Position numbers and translations under genes: made by a program. A stretch of DNA of 64,000 nt from Comamonas endophytica (lineage in GTDB: Bacteria > Pseudomonadota > Gammaproteobacteria > Burkholderiales > Burkholderiaceae_C): contig NZ_CP106881.1 in the NCBI RefSeq assembly GCF_023634805.2, positions 1,891,501-1,955,500 on the forward strand. The letters are read 5' to 3'. A model generated the notes under the pieces. The model was given only the letters and a program-made list of their open reading frames with translations, ran no database searches and was not told the DNA's origin. Each line of letters starts with the position of its first letter. Within the stretch, counting starts at the first letter, position 1. Positions 56,622 through 64,000 of this stretch are shown in pieces.

Positions 56622-59090
56622 ATGAACAAGTCGAAGACAGTGGCGGCAGCCGTCCTGGCGATCAGCCTGGCAGCCTGCGGCGGAGACGGCGATGACAACA
56701 CTTCGGTCCCGGCCGATCCCACGACCCCCACGTTGCCCACGCCCGAAATTCCCGTGACCCCCGCGCCCACGCCCGAAACCCCGGCGCCCGGCGAGCCCAC
56801 GCCCGAGACCCCCGATCCCGTGGCCGAGGTCTACATCGACGAAAGCTTCGAAGGCCTGTCGGCGCTGCCCGCCGGCTGGACCACGCTGGCGGCCAACAAG
56901 GGCACGGTGTCGGTGCGTAACGGCAGCCTGTACATCGACGGCCGCGCCCACAGCACGCAGATGACCGCGGTGGCGCTGCCGGCCTCGCTGCAGGAGCTGG
57001 GCAACTACCGCATCGACGTGCAGTTCACGCTCGAGTCGCCCAACAACACCGGCCGCTGGGGCAGCGTGATGTACCGCACCTCGAGCGCGGACAGCGCCAT
57101 TCCCCACGAGCCCTACTACCAGTTCGCCATCCGCGCCGATGCCACGGCCAGCAACGGCACCGAGTTCGCGCTGCGCAAGGGCGGCGCCTGGACCGTCGCG
57201 GGCACCAAGGCGTACAGCGAGGCCATCGACCCGGCCAAGGTCTATACCGCCACCGTGATCGTCCACGGCAACCGCGTGCGCCAGTACCTGGACAACACCC
57301 TGATGCATGACATGGCGCTCGACGCCGCCATGGCCAAGGGCGGCATCGGCCTGCAGACGGCCGGCGCGATCATGCGCGTCGACAGCATCAAGGTGACGCA
57401 GCAGCTGACGGCGTTGCCCGACGTCAGCAAGGTAATCACCGTTCAGGACACGGGCACACTGGCAGCCATGGCGCCGACGCTGGTGCAGTCCATGACGGCG
57501 CAGACCCGGCTGGCCGGCAGCGGCGCCAGCAACGCGCTGTTCCATATCGACGCCACCCTGAACCTGCGCAGCGCCAACGGCGAAAGCCTGGGTTCGCTGG
57601 CGCAATACCTTGCCCCGGCCGACCGCGCCACGATCCCCGTGCTGCGCATCGCCGACGACGCCACGGTGCGCGCGCTGGCGGCCTTCGCGGTGGACAACGA
57701 CCTGAGCGACGTGACCCTGCTGTCCGGCGACATCGAACTGCTGGCGCGTGCGCGCACCGCCATCCCCGCAGTGCGCACAGCAGTGGACTTCTCGGGTTCC
57801 GCATTCCTGGGCAACACCTCGCAGGACATCCTGCAGGTCGTGAGTGCCACCAACCGCGCCAAGGCCAAGATCGCGGTGCTGCCGGCCACCATGACCAACC
57901 GCACGACGGTCGCCCATCTGCAGCGCCTGCTGATCACGCCCTGGGCCAGCTCGACGGCCACCAATGCCGCCGCGGCCGCCGAAGTGCTGACCACCGGCGT
58001 CAACGGCGTGGTGACGGCGCATGCCGACATCTACAGCGCGGTGCTGAAGAAGCTGCCCGCCGGCACGCTGCTGCGCAAGCCGCTGGTCATCGGCCACCGC
58101 GGCATGCCCGGGGACCGGGCCAATCTCACGGGCCAGTTCGCCGACGAGAACACGCTCGAGGGCGCCAGGGCCGCCGCCGCCGTGGGCGCGGATGGCATCG
58201 AGAACGACATCTACATGACCGTGGACAACCACCTGGTCATCATGCATGACACCACCGTCGAGCGCACCACCGACGGCGGCCCGCGCAAGATCGAGGAGAT
58301 GACGCTGGCCGAGGTCAAGGCGCTCAAGACCCGTCCGGGCGGCTACTCGGTGCCCACGCTGCAGGAGTTCTTCACGGAATTCAAGGGCCGCAACCTCAGC
58401 CACATTGTCGAGCTCAAGAGCGCTTCCGCGGGCATCGTGCCGCTGCTCAAGCAGGAGCTCGAGCAGGCTGGCGTGAAGGACCAGGTGGTCACCATCTCCT
58501 TCCTGGGCGACCAGCTCAAGCGCATGGGCACCACGCTGCCGGACATCAGCGGCGGCTTCCTCAACTCCAATCTCGACAACGGCGATGTCGGCGCCGGCGT
58601 GCGCACCATCCTCAACTCCACGCAGCTGTATTCGTCGACCTACAACCCGGCGTACCAGGTCCTGAAGCAGCCGACGATGGAAGCCGCCAAGCACCGCGGC
58701 ATCACCTTCTGGCCGTGGACGGTCAACAACGCGAACGATTTCTACCGTTTCTACAGCTACGGCACGCACGGCATCACCACCGACCACGCGTACCTGGCCA
58801 AGGACTTCCCGGTAGCCATCGCGACGGCCGCCACGGCCAGCGCCACGGCCGGCAGCCCGTTCAGCGCGGCGCTCACGCTGACCACGCAGGTCGGCGCCAC
58901 CAGCACCGCCGCCAGCAACCAGCTGGTGGTGCTGGACGGCTCCCCTGCGCACAGCGTCGCGGCGGACGGCCGGGTGACCTTCACGGCCACCGGCACGGCC
59001 ACCGTGCTGCCGGGCTACAGCTACAGGATGGGTGACGGCACCTACAGCTACACCATCTTCGGCAAGCCGATGACGGTGACGGTGCGCTGA
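56622..59090 (+). CDS. Secreted glycerophosphodiester phosphodiesterase lipoprotein
   Basis: 822-residue lipoprotein with lipobox SLAAC (Cys about 19). A Pro/Thr/Glu linker (TPETPAPGEPTPETPDPV) and a ~180-residue concanavalin-like beta domain (YIDESFEGLSALPAGWTTLA onward) come next. A middle alpha/beta-like region (about 270-480) follows. The GDPD catalytic domain (about 487-735) has VIGHRGMPGD, DENTLEGA, IENDIYMT and VIMHDTTVERTTDGGPRKIE. The final ~90 residues look like an Ig-like beta domain (TATASATAGSPFSAALTLTT). It hydrolyses glycerophosphodiesters outside the cytoplasm; the middle region is an unusual addition. Confidence 0.9.
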   Translation: MNKSKTVAAAVLAISLAACGGDGDDNTSVPADPTTPTLPTPEIPVTPAPTPETPAPGEPTPETPDPVAEVYIDESFEGLSALPAGWTTLAANKGTVSVRNGSLYIDGRAHSTQMTAVALPASLQELGNYRIDVQFTLESPNNTGRWGSVMYRTSSADSAIPHEPYYQFAIRADATASNGTEFALRKGGAWTVAGTKAYSEAIDPAKVYTATVIVHGNRVRQYLDNTLMHDMALDAAMAKGGIGLQTAGAIMRVDSIKVTQQLTALPDVSKVITVQDTGTLAAMAPTLVQSMTAQTRLAGSGASNALFHIDATLNLRSANGESLGSLAQYLAPADRATIPVLRIADDATVRALAAFAVDNDLSDVTLLSGDIELLARARTAIPAVRTAVDFSGSAFLGNTSQDILQVVSATNRAKAKIAVLPATMTNRTTVAHLQRLLITPWASSTATNAAAAAEVLTTGVNGVVTAHADIYSAVLKKLPAGTLLRKPLVIGHRGMPGDRANLTGQFADENTLEGARAAAAVGADGIENDIYMTVDNHLVIMHDTTVERTTDGGPRKIEEMTLAEVKALKTRPGGYSVPTLQEFFTEFKGRNLSHIVELKSASAGIVPLLKQELEQAGVKDQVVTISFLGDQLKRMGTTLPDISGGFLNSNLDNGDVGAGVRTILNSTQLYSSTYNPAYQVLKQPTMEAAKHRGITFWPWTVNNANDFYRFYSYGTHGITTDHAYLAKDFPVAIATAATASATAGSPFSAALTLTTQVGATSTAASNQLVVLDGSPAHSVAADGRVTFTATGTATVLPGYSYRMGDGTYSYTIFGKPMTVTVR

Positions 59091-59150
59091 GCGGGGCGCG
59101 CCTAGCGGGGCGCACCTAGCGGGGCGCACCTAGCGGGGCGCGCCCAGCGG
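59090..59150. repeat. 14-bp tandem repeat after the phosphodiesterase gene
   Basis: Four head-to-tail copies of AGCGGGGCGC(G/A)CCT at 59090-59103, 59104-59117, 59118-59131 and 59132-59145 (last with one change), plus a partial fifth. The first copy overlaps the stop codon by one base. The copies carry CCTAG junctions like the GC-rich repeats at 39.2 and 63.2 kb. Confidence 0.9.
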
Positions 59151-59167
59151 CGCGGCGCAATGCAATG

Positions 59168-59205
59168 CAAAGGCCCCCATGCTTGCGGCATGGGGGCCTT
59201 TTTTC
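59168..59205. terminator. Bidirectional terminator after the phosphodiesterase gene
   Basis: AAAGGCCCCCATGC / GCATGGGGGCCTTT, 14-base arms with a short loop, followed by TTTTTT. The arrangement ends the rightward phosphodiesterase transcript. It could also stop leftward transcription from the aspartoacylase-like gene. Confidence 0.92.
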
Positions 59206-59266
59206 GTCCCGCGCAGGGAAGCCGCAGGAGTTATGCACAGGCGGCCGCCAGCGGCGGGCGGACTGG

Positions 59267-60235
59267 TCAGAGCGGCGCCGAGCGCGCGAAGCGCACCACG
59301 GTCACGCCGGGAAGGGCCTGGCGCACCGAAGGCATCACCAGCACGCAGTCGTCATAGGGCGTCACGACGGGCTCGCCGTCGTTGTCGCCGATCACCGTGC
59401 CGGCCTTGGGGAAGTGCTCGAGGCCGGTGAAGGGCGCGTTGAAGCGGAAATTCGCGCTCTTCGCCACCACCGGGCCGGTCACCGTCAGCGCGATCTGGGG
59501 CGCGGGGTCGGGCAGGCGCCAGCCGGGCAGCAGGCGCTCGGCCTCGGCTTCGTCGATGATCTCGGACGCCAGCAGGAAGCGCAGGCACTGGTCCTGCGCC
59601 ACGCCGCGGCTGGCCGGATCGCCGTGGAAGCCGCATTCGATCAGCAGCGTGCGCGAGTCGCCGGCTTCCTCGTCGGGCAGGCCGAAGCGGCCGTAGTCGC
59701 GCAGGCGCGTGCCGTCCTTGTGGCCCGCGTCGATCACGATGTGCGTGGGCGCGCCCATCTGCTTGGCCAGCTGCAGGTTGCGCGGCTGCACGCCGGTCAG
59801 CAGCAGCGGCGCCGAGGGCTCGTGCATCGAATGCAGGTCCAGCAGCCAGTCGGTCTGGCGCACGAAGGGGCGCAGCGCGGCGGCGCGGCGGCGCTCGTTG
59901 CTGTCGGCCGCGTCCATGCGCTCGTCGCTCCACTGGCGGTTCAGGTCCTCGTCGGTGAAGCGCGACGCATCGTGCGAATTCACATCGAAGCGGTCGAACG
60001 CCTGCAGGTTGGCGAACACCAGCGTCAGCGTGCCCTGCTGCGGGCGCAGGCCGGCCTCGAGCAGGCCCTTGACGGCCCAGGCGCCGCTGAGCTCGTTGCC
60101 GTGCACCAGCGAGGTGATCATCACGTTGCGTCCGGGCACGCCCGAGTCGAAGCGCCAGACGCCCTCGGTACCGGTATTGCCCGCGCGCCAGGCGCTGATG
60201 TCCGGGGCCGGCAGGTCAAATTGCAGTGTGCTCAT
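59267..60235 (-). CDS. Succinylglutamate desuccinylase/aspartoacylase family protein
   Basis: 322-residue zinc carboxypeptidase-like deacylase. Zinc motifs are SLVHGNELSGAWAV (HxxE) and WLLDLHSMHEP (His). Catalytic Glu is in TLLIECGFHGD. RFTDEDLNRQWSDERMDAAD gives the substrate-carboxylate Arg region. The start ATG 60235 lies two bases after the Bug stop codon, so they are co-transcribed. Removes acyl groups from N-acyl amino acids; the exact substrate is unknown. Confidence 0.88.
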   Translation of the reverse strand: MSTLQFDLPAPDISAWRAGNTGTEGVWRFDSGVPGRNVMITSLVHGNELSGAWAVKGLLEAGLRPQQGTLTLVFANLQAFDRFDVNSHDASRFTDEDLNRQWSDERMDAADSNERRRAAALRPFVRQTDWLLDLHSMHEPSAPLLLTGVQPRNLQLAKQMGAPTHIVIDAGHKDGTRLRDYGRFGLPDEEAGDSRTLLIECGFHGDPASRGVAQDQCLRFLLASEIIDEAEAERLLPGWRLPDPAPQIALTVTGPVVAKSANFRFNAPFTGLEHFPKAGTVIGDNDGEPVVTPYDDCVLVMPSVRQALPGVTVVRFARSAPL

Positions 60236-60237
60236 GC

Positions 60238-61215
60238 TTACTCTTCGATCTTGGCGAATTCGACGATCTTGGTGTACTTGGCGATCTCGGACGCGATGTA
60301 CTTGTCGGAGTCGAGCTTGGGGTCCGAGACCACCGAGCCCGTGGCAGCCAGCTTCTTGCGGAAGTCGGGCGAGGCCAGCGTGTCGGTGAGGGCCTTCTTC
60401 AGCTTGTCCTGGACCGGCTTGGGCAGGTTGGCCGGCGCCATCAGCGCGAACCAGACGCTGATGTCCACGTTCTTGAAGGCCGGGTTCTCGGCCAGCGCGG
60501 GAATGTTCGGCGTGATCGGCGAGCGCTTGGCTTCGGTCGTGCCCAGGGCGATCACCTTGCCCGACTGGATCTGCGGCAGGCCGCTGGAGAGCACGAACAT
60601 GCCGTACTCGATGTTGTTGCCGACCAGGTCGGTGGTCAGGGGCGCCACGCCGCGGTAGGGGATGTGCATCATCTGCAGGCCGCCCTGTTCCTTGACCAGT
60701 TCGCCGGCCAGGTGCAGCGAGGTGCCCACGCCCGAGCTGCCGTAGCTGGTCTGGCCCGGGGCCTTGGACACGGCGGCGATGAATTCGGCGGTGTTCTTCA
60801 CGCCGGCCTTCTGCGAGGCCACCAGCACCAGCGGCTGCGAGGCCACCATGCCGATCGCGGTGAAGTCCTTGATGGTGTACTTCAGGCTCTTGTTGATCAG
60901 GCGCGCGATCGCCAGTTCGTTGTTGGCGCCGACCATGATGGTGTAGCCATCGGGTGCCGCCTTGGCGACCTTCTGCGCCGCGATGGCGCCGCCGGCGCCG
61001 CCCAGGTTCTCGATCACCACGGGCTGGCCCAGGCGGTTGGCGAGCTCGGTGCCGACCATGCGGCCCACCAGGTCGGTGCTGCCGCCCGGCGGGTAGCCGA
61101 TGACCATGGTGATGGCCTTGTTGGGGTACGACGCATCGGCGAAGGCCGATCCCGCCGCCAGAAGGGCAACGCCACAAGCCAGGGCGGTGCGGCGCAGGAT
61201 AGAACGATTTTGCAT
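60238..61215 (-). CDS. Bug-family periplasmic solute-binding protein
   Basis: 325-residue precursor from ATG 61215, with AAAGGAA eight bases upstream. Signal peptide LACGVALLAAGSAFADAS. The mature protein starts near SYPNKAITMVIGYPPGGSTD, the Bug hallmark; VVIENLGGAGGAIAAQKVAK and MMHIPYRGVAPLTTDL follow. It is co-transcribed with the aspartoacylase-like gene and lies downstream of a LysR regulator with two operator-like dyads between. The ligand may be an N-acyl amino acid (inference). Confidence 0.94.
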   Translation of the reverse strand: MQNRSILRRTALACGVALLAAGSAFADASYPNKAITMVIGYPPGGSTDLVGRMVGTELANRLGQPVVIENLGGAGGAIAAQKVAKAAPDGYTIMVGANNELAIARLINKSLKYTIKDFTAIGMVASQPLVLVASQKAGVKNTAEFIAAVSKAPGQTSYGSSGVGTSLHLAGELVKEQGGLQMMHIPYRGVAPLTTDLVGNNIEYGMFVLSSGLPQIQSGKVIALGTTEAKRSPITPNIPALAENPAFKNVDISVWFALMAPANLPKPVQDKLKKALTDTLASPDFRKKLAATGSVVSDPKLDSDKYIASEIAKYTKIVEFAKIEE

Positions 61216-61271
61216 GGGGCGATTCCTTTTCTGAATAACCCCGATTGTTAGGACTCCAGCGCTATGGTTTG

Positions 61272-61307
61272 GTGCCATCGCGGCACCAGCACGTGCCTTT
61301 ATGGCAC
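61272..61307. promoter_or_regulatory. Tandem operator: two GTGCC-N5-GGCAC dyads 21 bp apart
   Basis: GTGCC-ATCGC-GGCAC at 61272-61286 and GTGCC-TTTAT-GGCAC at 61293-61307. The arms are identical, and start-to-start spacing is 21 bases (two helical turns). Each contains the T-N11-A core of LysR boxes (61273-61285 and 61294-61306). They lie 57-92 bases upstream of the Bug start and just after the LysR gene, fitting the two-site binding of LysR regulators. Confidence 0.65.
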
Positions 61308-61320
61308 GACCAGAGCCCTG

Positions 61321-62214
61321 TCATCGTTCCGTCACGCGGCTCCAGAATTCCTCTGCCGATGGGCTCAGCCGCCGCTTGGCGCGGTACATGCGCACATCGA
61401 AGCGCACCTCCATGTTGCGCCCGCCGGCCAGCGCCAGGCGCCGCGCCTTGCAGTCCGCATGCACCATCGACCACGGCAGCCAGGCCACGCCCAGGCCCTT
61501 GTGGACGTATTCGTACTGCGCATCGGCCGAGTCGCATTCGAGGATGCGCTGCAGCCGCGGCGCATTCGGGTTCTGCGACAGGTGGTCCTCGAGCAGGCGT
61601 CCCAGCGCCATGCGGTGCGGATAGGCCAGGTAAGGAACGCTGCCGGGCGCGGCGAAGCTGTGGCGCGCCTGGCCCTCGGGGTTGGCGCGCGACACCGGCA
61701 CCAGCCGGTCGCTGGCGATCTGCACGTAGCTGAACTGGCGCGCGTCCCAGCGCACGGCGATGGCCGGGTGGTGGTAGATCAGCGAGAAGTGGATCTCGTC
61801 CTGCTCCAGCATGGTCACAGCCTCATGCAGCGTGCGCGTGTACACCGTGAGCGGGCTGGTCTGCAGCAGCGGGCCCAGGCGCAGCAGCCAGTCGGCGACG
61901 ATGGTGCGCGCCAGCGTGCGGCCTGTCGCCAGCAGGATGGACTGCGCCTGCCGCCCGGCAATCGCCTGCAGCTCCTCGTGCGACTGCGCCAGCGTGCGCG
62001 TCGTCAGCGCGCAGGTCTCCAGGAAGGCCTCGCCCGCGGGCGTGAGCCGCACCGGGCTGCTGCCGGGCACGACCAGCGCCGTGCCGCTCCAGGCCTCGAG
62101 GGCGCGGATGCGCCGCCCGAAGGCCGGATGCGTCACATGCCGCAGCTCGGCCGCGCGCGTGAAGCTGCGCTCCTGGGCCAGCATCAGGAAGTCTTCCAGC
62201 CATTTGATCTGCAT
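61321..62214 (-). CDS. LysR-family transcriptional regulator
   Basis: 297 residues. N-terminal helix-turn-helix MQIKWLEDFLMLAQERSFTR and AAELRHVTHPAFGRRIRALE, the latter with the PAFGRRI variant of the recognition helix seen in a subgroup of LysR proteins. The effector domain contains SILLATGRTLARTIVADWLL. It is transcribed in the same direction as the Bug and aspartoacylase-like genes, not divergently, and ends 14 bases upstream of the operator pair. It starts 14 bases after the pyrF stop, so it may be expressed partly by read-through from pyrF. Confidence 0.92.
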   Translation of the reverse strand: MQIKWLEDFLMLAQERSFTRAAELRHVTHPAFGRRIRALEAWSGTALVVPGSSPVRLTPAGEAFLETCALTTRTLAQSHEELQAIAGRQAQSILLATGRTLARTIVADWLLRLGPLLQTSPLTVYTRTLHEAVTMLEQDEIHFSLIYHHPAIAVRWDARQFSYVQIASDRLVPVSRANPEGQARHSFAAPGSVPYLAYPHRMALGRLLEDHLSQNPNAPRLQRILECDSADAQYEYVHKGLGVAWLPWSMVHADCKARRLALAGGRNMEVRFDVRMYRAKRRLSPSAEEFWSRVTER

Positions 62215-62228
62215 GGCCGGGTGTCCGG

Positions 62229-63065
62229 TCAGCGTTGTGCTTCGAGCGCTGCCTGTTGCAGCGTTTCGCGTGTGGCCAGCGCCTGGGCGCGTGCGGCCTC
62301 GGCGAAGTCGACGTCCGAAGACGCGTAGAGAATCGCGCGCGAAGAATTGACGATGATGCTGCCATGCGTGCGCAGCCCGGCCTTCACCGTGGCCACGGCA
62401 TCGCCGCCCTGGGCACCCACGCCCGGGATCAGCAGCGGCAGCGTAGGGGCGATCTCGCGCACGCGCTCGATCTCGTGCGGGCGCGTGGCGCCGACCACCA
62501 GGCCGAGCTGGCCGTTGAGGTTCCAAGGGCCCTGGGCCAGCGCCGCCACATGCTCGAACACCTTGGGCGTGCCGGGCACGTCCGCCAGCGTGCGCGCCTG
62601 CAGGTCGTCGCCGCCGGGGTTGGAGGTGCGGCACAGCAGAAAGGCGCCCTTGCCCTCGTACTTCAGGTAGGGCGCCACCGAGTCGAAGCCCATGAACGGC
62701 GACAGGGTGACGGCATCGGCGCCATAGCGCTCGAAGGCCTCCTTGGCGTACTGCTCGGCCGTGGAGCCGATGTCGCCGCGCTTGGCGTCGAGAATCACCG
62801 GCACATGGGGCGCGACGGCGCGCATGTGGGCCATCAGCCGTTCGAGCTGGTCCTCGGCGCGGTGGGCGGCGAAGTAGGCGATCTGCGGCTTGAAGGAGTT
62901 CACCAGATCGGCGGTGGAGTCGACGATGGCGGCGCAGAAATCGTAGATCTTCGAGGCATCGCCTCGCATCGCGGCAGGAAAGCGCTCGGGTTCGGGATCG
63001 AGACCCACACACAGCATGGATTGGTTTTGCGAGCCGGCGTTGCGCAGCATGTCGAGGAAAGTCAT
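62229..63065 (-). CDS. pyrF: Orotidine 5'-phosphate decarboxylase
   Basis: Last step of UMP synthesis. 278 residues, the longer (type 2) class found in many Burkholderiales and Actinobacteria. Catalytic Lys/Asp motif [18 protein letters not shown] at about 91-108; N-terminus [15 protein letters not shown]-terminal phosphate-binding GVGAQGGD. Length and motif order are standard. A terminator separates it from pgk upstream. Confidence 0.96.
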   Translation of the reverse strand: MTFLDMLRNAGSQNQSMLCVGLDPEPERFPAAMRGDASKIYDFCAAIVDSTADLVNSFKPQIAYFAAHRAEDQLERLMAHMRAVAPHVPVILDAKRGDIGSTAEQYAKEAFERYGADAVTLSPFMGFDSVAPYLKYEGKGAFLLCRTSNPGGDDLQARTLADVPGTPKVFEHVAALAQGPWNLNGQLGLVVGATRPHEIERVREIAPTLPLLIPGVGAQGGDAVATVKAGLRTHGSIIVNSSRAILYASSDVDFAEAARAQALATRETLQQAALEAQR

Positions 63066-63107
63066 GGGGCGCGATTTTAAGGCACGGGGTCAGGGGAAGG
63101 GCCCATG

Positions 63108-63133
63108 CAAAAAGCCCGTGCGGGGACGGGCTT
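63108..63133 (-). terminator. Intrinsic terminator between pgk and pyrF
   Basis: AAGCCCGT / ACGGGCTT, eight-base arms with a six-base loop. On the minus strand the stem is followed by TTTTTGC. It lies about 290 bases past the pgk stop, beyond the repeat cluster, so the pgk transcript would include that cluster. Confidence 0.8.
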
Positions 63134-63164
63134 GATGGAAGAGCAAGCACAGGCTACGACCCGA

Positions 63165-63395
63165 AACCGTTCGCCCTAGGCGGGCCCCCCCGAGGCCGTC
63201 GAAGGGTGAAGGGCCTGTACGCAAGAACCAGCGGGGCCTTCTCGCAGGGCACAGAAAAACTTGTGGGCAGGCCGTCCACCCTTCGACAAGCTCAGGGGGG
63301 CCCGCCTAGGGCGAACGGTTACTACGCAGGGCGAGCGGTCAAACTTCCGTTCGTCCTGAGCCTGCCTGGCCGGCCGCGTCGAAGGATGACGGACC
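63165..63395. repeat. Dispersed repeats with nested GC-rich inserts
   Basis: Four units in the 354-base pgk-pyrF gap. In the first (63165-63207), CCCTAGGCGGGCCCCCC (63174-63190) interrupts the usual CGTTCGCCCTGAGCCTG core. In the second (63275-63318), the exact reverse complement GGGGGGCCCGCCTAGGG (63295-63311) interrupts CTCAGGGCGAACGG. In the third (63345-63390), CCTGGCCGGCCGCG interrupts GAGCCTG-TCGAAGG. Confidence 0.85.
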
Positions 63396-63419
63396 GCTGC
63401 TCTGGAAACCGGCGCGCAA

Positions 63420-64000
63420 TCAGCCGTTCGCGCGCTTTTCCAGAATCTCGAACGCCGGAAGCTTCTTCCCCTCCAGCACTTCCAGGAACGCGCCGCCACC
63501 GGTCGAGATATACCCCACCTGGTCTTCGATCCCGTACTTGGCGATCGCCGCCAGCGTGTCGCCGCCGCCGGCGATGCTGAAGGCCGGGGATTGCGCAATC
63601 GCCTGGGCCAGCGTGCGCGTGCCGTTCTCGAAGGCCGCGAACTCGAACACACCGACCGGGCCGTTCCAGACGATGGTACCGGCGGCCTTGAGCTGCCCGG
63701 CCAGGCGGGCCGCGGTCTCGGGGCCGATGTCGAGGATCAGGTCGTCATCGGCCACGTCGGTGGCGGCCTTGATGGTCGCGGGCGCGTCGGCGGCAAAGGT
63801 CTTGGCCACGACGACATCGGTCGGGATCGGCACCTGCGCGCCGCGCGCGGCCATGGCGTCGATCACCGCCCTGGCCTGGGGCACGAGGTCGGGTTCGGCC
63901 AGCGACTTGCCGATCTTCAGACCCGCGGCCAGCATGAAGGTGTTGGCGATGCCGCCGCCGACGATCAATTGGTCCACCTTGTGCGACAACGCTTCGAGGA
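63420..64000 (-). CDS. pgk: Phosphoglycerate kinase (C-terminal part, cut by the window edge)
   Basis: Glycolytic kinase. The visible part, about 193 codons in frame up to base 64000, covers the nucleotide-binding C-terminal domain. It has [63 protein letters not shown] and [20 protein letters not shown]. These are standard for PGK, and the gene ends normally with RANG. The N-terminal domain lies beyond the window. Nothing suggests disruption. Confidence 0.96.
   Translation of the reverse strand, partial: LEALSHKVDQLIVGGGIANTFMLAAGLKIGKSLAEPDLVPQARAVIDAMAARGAQVPIPTDVVVAKTFAADAPATIKAATDVADDDLILDIGPETAARLAGQLKAAGTIVWNGPVGVFEFAAFENGTRTLAQAIAQSPAFSIAGGGDTLAAIAKYGIEDQVGYISTGGGAFLEVLEGKKLPAFEILEKRANG

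Noticed and set aside
59090..59150. CRISPR-like array
   Set aside because: The 14-base units are head to tail with no spacers, and no cas genes are in the window.

Overview
The window looks like chromosomal DNA of a Betaproteobacterium in the order Burkholderiales, most likely family Comamonadaceae. The evidence is uniformly high GC, the gyrB-dnaN-dnaA / rpmH-rnpA-yidD-yidC-mnmE order, three orphan Bug-type periplasmic binding proteins, metX-metW, the maeB malic enzyme fused to a phosphotransacetylase-like domain, and many copies of the CTTCGACAAGCTCAGG-type intergenic repeat. The genus cannot be fixed from the sequence alone.

Layout. 0.3-3.2 kb: a LysR regulator diverges from a Bug protein and an N-formylglutamate amidohydrolase-like gene. 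3.2-6.2 kb (minus strand): a SopB/IpgD-like inositol phosphatase, which resembles a type III secretion effector, followed by its probable dedicated chaperone. No secretion apparatus gene lies in the window. 6.3-9.4 kb: a small membrane protein, a cupin, RtcB RNA ligase, an AT-richer gap and a Cys-rich protein. 9.6-19.8 kb: the replication-origin neighbourhood, with gyrB, dnaN and dnaA on minus, then the candidate oriC, then rpmH, rnpA, yidD, yidC and mnmE on plus. 19.9-26.6 kb: a lipoprotein hydrolase with a DUF4105 protein, apt, and the kdsD-kdsC-lptC-SDR operon. 26.7-27.9 kb: two tandem RRM RNA-binding proteins with Gly-rich tails.

28.1-30.8 kb holds two riboswitches back to back: a yybP-ykoY (Mn2+) element before a UPF0016/TMEM165-type exporter, and a SAM-II element with an intrinsic terminator before metX-metW. 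30.9-39.1 kb: an M20 peptidase, rsmE and amgK, then lptD-surA-rsmA. 39.2-40.3 kb: an intact barstar-like inhibitor behind a decayed barnase-like RNase. 40.4-50.4 kb: maeB, a Bug protein, a lipoprotein, DUF2061, a Nudix protein, mnmA, DUF1428, an HSL-type esterase, an EamA transporter and ssb. 50.6-59.1 kb: an MFS transporter, uvrA, an FAD oxidoreductase and a secreted glycerophosphodiesterase lipoprotein. 59.3-64.0 kb (minus): a LysR - Bug - aspartoacylase-like cluster with a pair of identical operator-like dyads, then pyrF and the C-terminal part of pgk, which runs off the window.

The strongest leads for new biology are the orphan effector/chaperone pair, the repeat family carrying ~14-bp nested GC-rich insertions, the dead-toxin/live-inhibitor pair, and the tandem operator of the 61-kb LysR locus. 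Most of the rest is conserved housekeeping DNA.
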